From NCBI GenBank assembly GCA_005502805.1, contig SCMY01000016.1, positions 62,001 to 126,000 of the forward strand: a stretch of DNA of 64,000 bases. Reading direction: 5' to 3'. Positions 61,887 through 64,000 of the stretch are shown here, piece by piece. Under the pieces are notes generated by a model. It was not told the origin of the DNA and did not search any database. It saw only the letters and a list, made by a program, of their open reading frames with translations. The stretch is from Rhizobiales bacterium 2SD (GTDB taxonomy: Bacteria; Pseudomonadota; Alphaproteobacteria; Rhizobiales; Beijerinckiaceae). The translations under genes and the position numbers were made by a program. Positions within the stretch are counted from its first letter, which is position 1, and each line of letters starts with the position of its first letter.

Positions 61887-62492
61887 TCACGTGCCGCGCG
61901 AATGCTGCAGTCGCCAGGCGATCTGCGGCAGGCGGTCGGCGCCGAAGAAGCTCTCGCCATCCAGCGTGACGAAGGGCACGCCGATCACATTCGCCGCACA
62001 GGCTTCGTCGATCGCTTCGCCAAGGCGCTGGCGGCCCTCGGCCCCGTCGATCATGGCGCGGATCGCTTCCGGAGTCTCGTTTGCGAGGCAGGGCAGGGCG
62101 GCGAGCACGGCCGGGTCGGTGATGTCCTCGCCTCTCGCGAAGAAGGCCTCGAAGATCTCGCTCGCCAGGCGCAAGCCATCCTGCGGCCGCGTCGCGGTCC
62201 AGGCGTGGTAGAGCCGGCCGGCGAGATGGGCCGAGATCTGCAGCGGCTCGGGCACGCGAAACGGCAGGCCGAAGAACTCGGCCGAGCGGGTCACGTCCTC
62301 GAGGAAATAGCGGCGCCGCGCCGGCTTCTCCAGCGGATTGACGACGCCCTGCTGCTTGAACACCGCCCAGAGCAGGATCGGCCTGAGCTCCAGCGCCCGG
62401 CCATGCTCCTGCGTCAATCGAGCCAGCGGCCCCAGCGCGAAATAGGAATAGGGCGAGGCGAAATCGAGATAGAGGCGCAGCGCTCCCGGCAT
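61887..62492 (-). CDS. 2-hydroxychromene-2-carboxylate isomerase family (DsbA-like, kappa GST)
   Basis: The protein has 201 residues. The start LRLYLDFASPYSYFALGPLA carries the Ser used for glutathione by this family in place of the CxxC of DsbA. RYFLEDVTRSAEFFGLPFRV and NVIGVPFVTLDGESFFGADR (the cis-Pro loop) complete the pattern. The reference enzyme isomerises a naphthalene breakdown product with glutathione, but many relatives act elsewhere. It lies three bases after the carboxylase subunit and is likely cotranscribed with it. Confidence 0.88.
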   Translation of the reverse strand: MPGALRLYLDFASPYSYFALGPLARLTQEHGRALELRPILLWAVFKQQGVVNPLEKPARRRYFLEDVTRSAEFFGLPFRVPEPLQISAHLAGRLYHAWTATRPQDGLRLASEIFEAFFARGEDITDPAVLAALPCLANETPEAIRAMIDGAEGRQRLGEAIDEACAANVIGVPFVTLDGESFFGADRLPQIAWRLQHSRGT

Positions 62493-62495
62493 CGA

Positions 62496-64000
62496 TCAGA
62501 ACCGGAAGACGCCGTAGCCGGGCGGGCCGAGCGGGGCGTTCAGCGAGGCCGAGATCGCCACGCCGAGCGCATTGCGGGTGTCGAGCGGGTCGATGATGCC
62601 GTCGTCCCAGAGCTCCGAGGTCGAGTGGTAGGCCGAGAGCTGCTCCTGATAGGCCTTGCGCGTCTCCTCCCAGAGCTGGTCGATCGCGCGCTGGTCGACC
62701 GTGCCGCCATTGCGCTTCATCTGGTTGGCCTTGACCTCGGCCAGCGTGTTCGCCGCCTGGTCGCCGCCCATCACGCCGATCTGGTGGTTCGGCCAGGAGA
62801 ACAGGAAGCGGCCGTCGAAGGCGCGTCCGCACATGCCGTAATTGCCGGCGCCGAACGAGCCGTTGCACATCACCGTGAACTTCGGCACCCGCGAGCAGCT
62901 TTGCGCCATGATCATCTTGGCGCCGTCCTTGGTGATGCCGCGCCGCTCGTATTCGCGCCCGACCATGTAGCCGGTGATGTTCTGCAGGAAGACCAGCGGC
63001 GTGTTGTTCTGGTTGCAGAGCTCGATGAAATGGGCGCCCTTGATCGAGGAATCGTTGAAGAGCACGCCGTTATTGGCAAGGATTCCGACCTTGAAGCCCC
63101 AGATATTGGCAAAGCCGCAGACCAGCGTCGTGCCGTAGTTCGGCTTGTATTCGTGGAAGCGGCTGCCGTCGACGATGCGAGCGATGATCTCGCGCATGTC
63201 GAAGGCCTTCTTGATGTCGTCGGGCACGATCCCGTAGATCTCGGCGGGATCGTAGAACGGTTCCTCCGGCGCCTCGCGCTGCGCCTCCCAGCGCGGCAGT
63301 CGGTCCCATTGCGAAACGATGTCGCGGCCGATCTCGATGGCGTGCTCCTCGCTGTCGGCTGGGTAGTCGCAGGTGCCGGAGACGCTGGTGTGCATCTCGG
63401 CGCCGCCGAGCTCCTCGACCGTGACGTCCTCGCCCGTTGCCGCCTTCACCAGAGGCGGGCCGCCGAGGAAGACCGCGCCGGTGCCGCGCACGATGACGCT
63501 GTAGTCGGAAAGCCCTGGAATATAGGCGCCGCCCGCCGTGCAATGGCCGAAGACGAGGGCGAGCTGCTTCACGCCCATCTTCGACAGCATCGATTGGTTG
63601 CGGAAAATCCGCCCGCCCATATAGCGATCCGGGAACAGCTCCGACTGCAATTGCAGGAAGCCGCCGGCGGAATCGCAGAGATGGACGACCGGCAGCCGGT
63701 TCTCCATGGCGATGTCGAGGGCGCGGACGATCTTCTTGACCGTCAGGGGATACCAGGCGCCGCCCTTCACGGTCGGGTCGTCGGCGCGGATCATCACCTC
63801 GCGGCCCGAGACCATGCCGATGCCGACGATCGAGCTGGCCGAAGGCGATTCCCCGCCATAGGCCATGTTGGCGGCGAGCGAGGACAGCTCCAGGAAGGGC
63901 GTGCCGGGGTCGAGCAGCATCTCGATGCGCTTGCGCTGCGGCATCTTCTGCTGGCGGGCGAGCCGGTCGAGGTCGCGCTGCGGGCGGGCGTGGCGCGCCG
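62496..64000 (-). CDS. Acyl-CoA carboxylase beta (carboxyltransferase) subunit, 5' end outside window
   Basis: About 501 residues are visible, and the frame runs off the right edge. The biotin-dependent carboxyltransferase pattern is clear: LLDPGTPFLELSSLAANMAY, RADDPTVKGGAWYPLTVKKI, LCDSAGGFLQLQSELFPDRY, VFGHCTAGGAYIPGLSDYSV, then GSFGAGNYGMCGRAFDGRFL and the C-terminal GYGVFRF. This wording is that of methylcrotonyl- or geranyl-CoA carboxylase beta subunits rather than of propionyl-CoA carboxylase. The alpha subunit should follow or precede outside the window. Confidence 0.92.
   Translation of the reverse strand, partial: ARHARPQRDLDRLARQQKMPQRKRIEMLLDPGTPFLELSSLAANMAYGGESPSASSIVGIGMVSGREVMIRADDPTVKGGAWYPLTVKKIVRALDIAMENRLPVVHLCDSAGGFLQLQSELFPDRYMGGRIFRNQSMLSKMGVKQLALVFGHCTAGGAYIPGLSDYSVIVRGTGAVFLGGPPLVKAATGEDVTVEELGGAEMHTSVSGTCDYPADSEEHAIEIGRDIVSQWDRLPRWEAQREAPEEPFYDPAEIYGIVPDDIKKAFDMREIIARIVDGSRFHEYKPNYGTTLVCGFANIWGFKVGILANNGVLFNDSSIKGAHFIELCNQNNTPLVFLQNITGYMVGREYERRGITKDGAKMIMAQSCSRVPKFTVMCNGSFGAGNYGMCGRAFDGRFLFSWPNHQIGVMGGDQAANTLAEVKANQMKRNGGTVDQRAIDQLWEETRKAYQEQLSAYHSTSELWDDGIIDPLDTRNALGVAISASLNAPLGPPGYGVFRF

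Overview
The window is high-GC DNA (G or C in most third codon positions) with gene content typical of an alphaproteobacterium of the order Hyphomicrobiales. A Bosea-like organism is my best guess, from the Aap/Phn transporters, an OpgC homologue, an NrsF-type ECF sigma system, an Irr-box-like site and a Rhizobiales-type intergenic repeat. No rRNA or complete tRNA gene is present, so the genus is an inference.

Region 1 (1-18.5 kb) looks like an acquired low-oxygen energy island. It encodes an Mg2+ P-type ATPase (cut by the window edge), a secondary-alcohol dehydrogenase, a frameshifted cytochrome b561, phosphoketolase (xfp), a GNAT protein, an HlyD/RbbA-like/YhhJ-like export system, a universal stress protein, an ABC transmembrane-only protein, a deleted alcohol dehydrogenase, and an operon of a MaoC-phosphotransacetylase fusion with acetate kinase. 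Phosphoketolase makes acetyl phosphate, which Pta and AckA turn into acetyl-CoA or acetate plus ATP. Four of these genes carry an FNR/FixK-type box (TTG[A/C]-N6-[T/G]CAA) centred 64-71 nt upstream of the start codon. Two share a duplicated ~100-bp control region with two such boxes 38 bp apart. The island ends in an IS3 transposase fragment, another gene fragment and the bare 3' end of a tRNA-Ser, which looks like an attachment site.

Region 2 (18.7-27 kb) holds a giant glycine-repeat autotransporter (about 2340 aa) and a GAF-LytTR regulator. Three direct repeats at exact 21-bp spacing, plus a fourth, lie in front of the autotransporter and look like the regulator's operator.

Region 3 (27-33.2 kb) has a LacI regulator and amidase facing an oligopeptide-type ABC operon (two permeases and a binding protein, no ATPase). 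Region 4 (33.2-40.1 kb) has an ECF sigma factor and NrsF-type anti-sigma facing a five-gene operon (ThDP enzyme, OpgC, TTC38-like protein, membrane protein, YHS protein). GTAAC-N16-CGA[A/T] promoters stand before the operon and before nrsF.

Region 5 (40.2-46.8 kb) is an amino-acid transporter (AapJQM, no AapP), a GntR regulator and two FAD amine/amino-acid oxidoreductases. Region 6 (47-57.1 kb) is a metallophosphoesterase and a phosphonate operon (iron alcohol dehydrogenase, PhnD, PhnC, PhnE, PhnA, PhnY) with a divergent LysR regulator, followed by an aldehyde dehydrogenase. The transaminase PhnW is missing, which suggests a hydroxyethylphosphonate or phosphonoacetate diet. Region 7 (57.1-64 kb) is ordinary chromosome: a DUF2161 protein, a flavin oxidoreductase, a Na/Pi cotransporter, a transglutaminase-like protein, a DsbA-family isomerase and an acyl-CoA carboxylase beta subunit that runs off the window.
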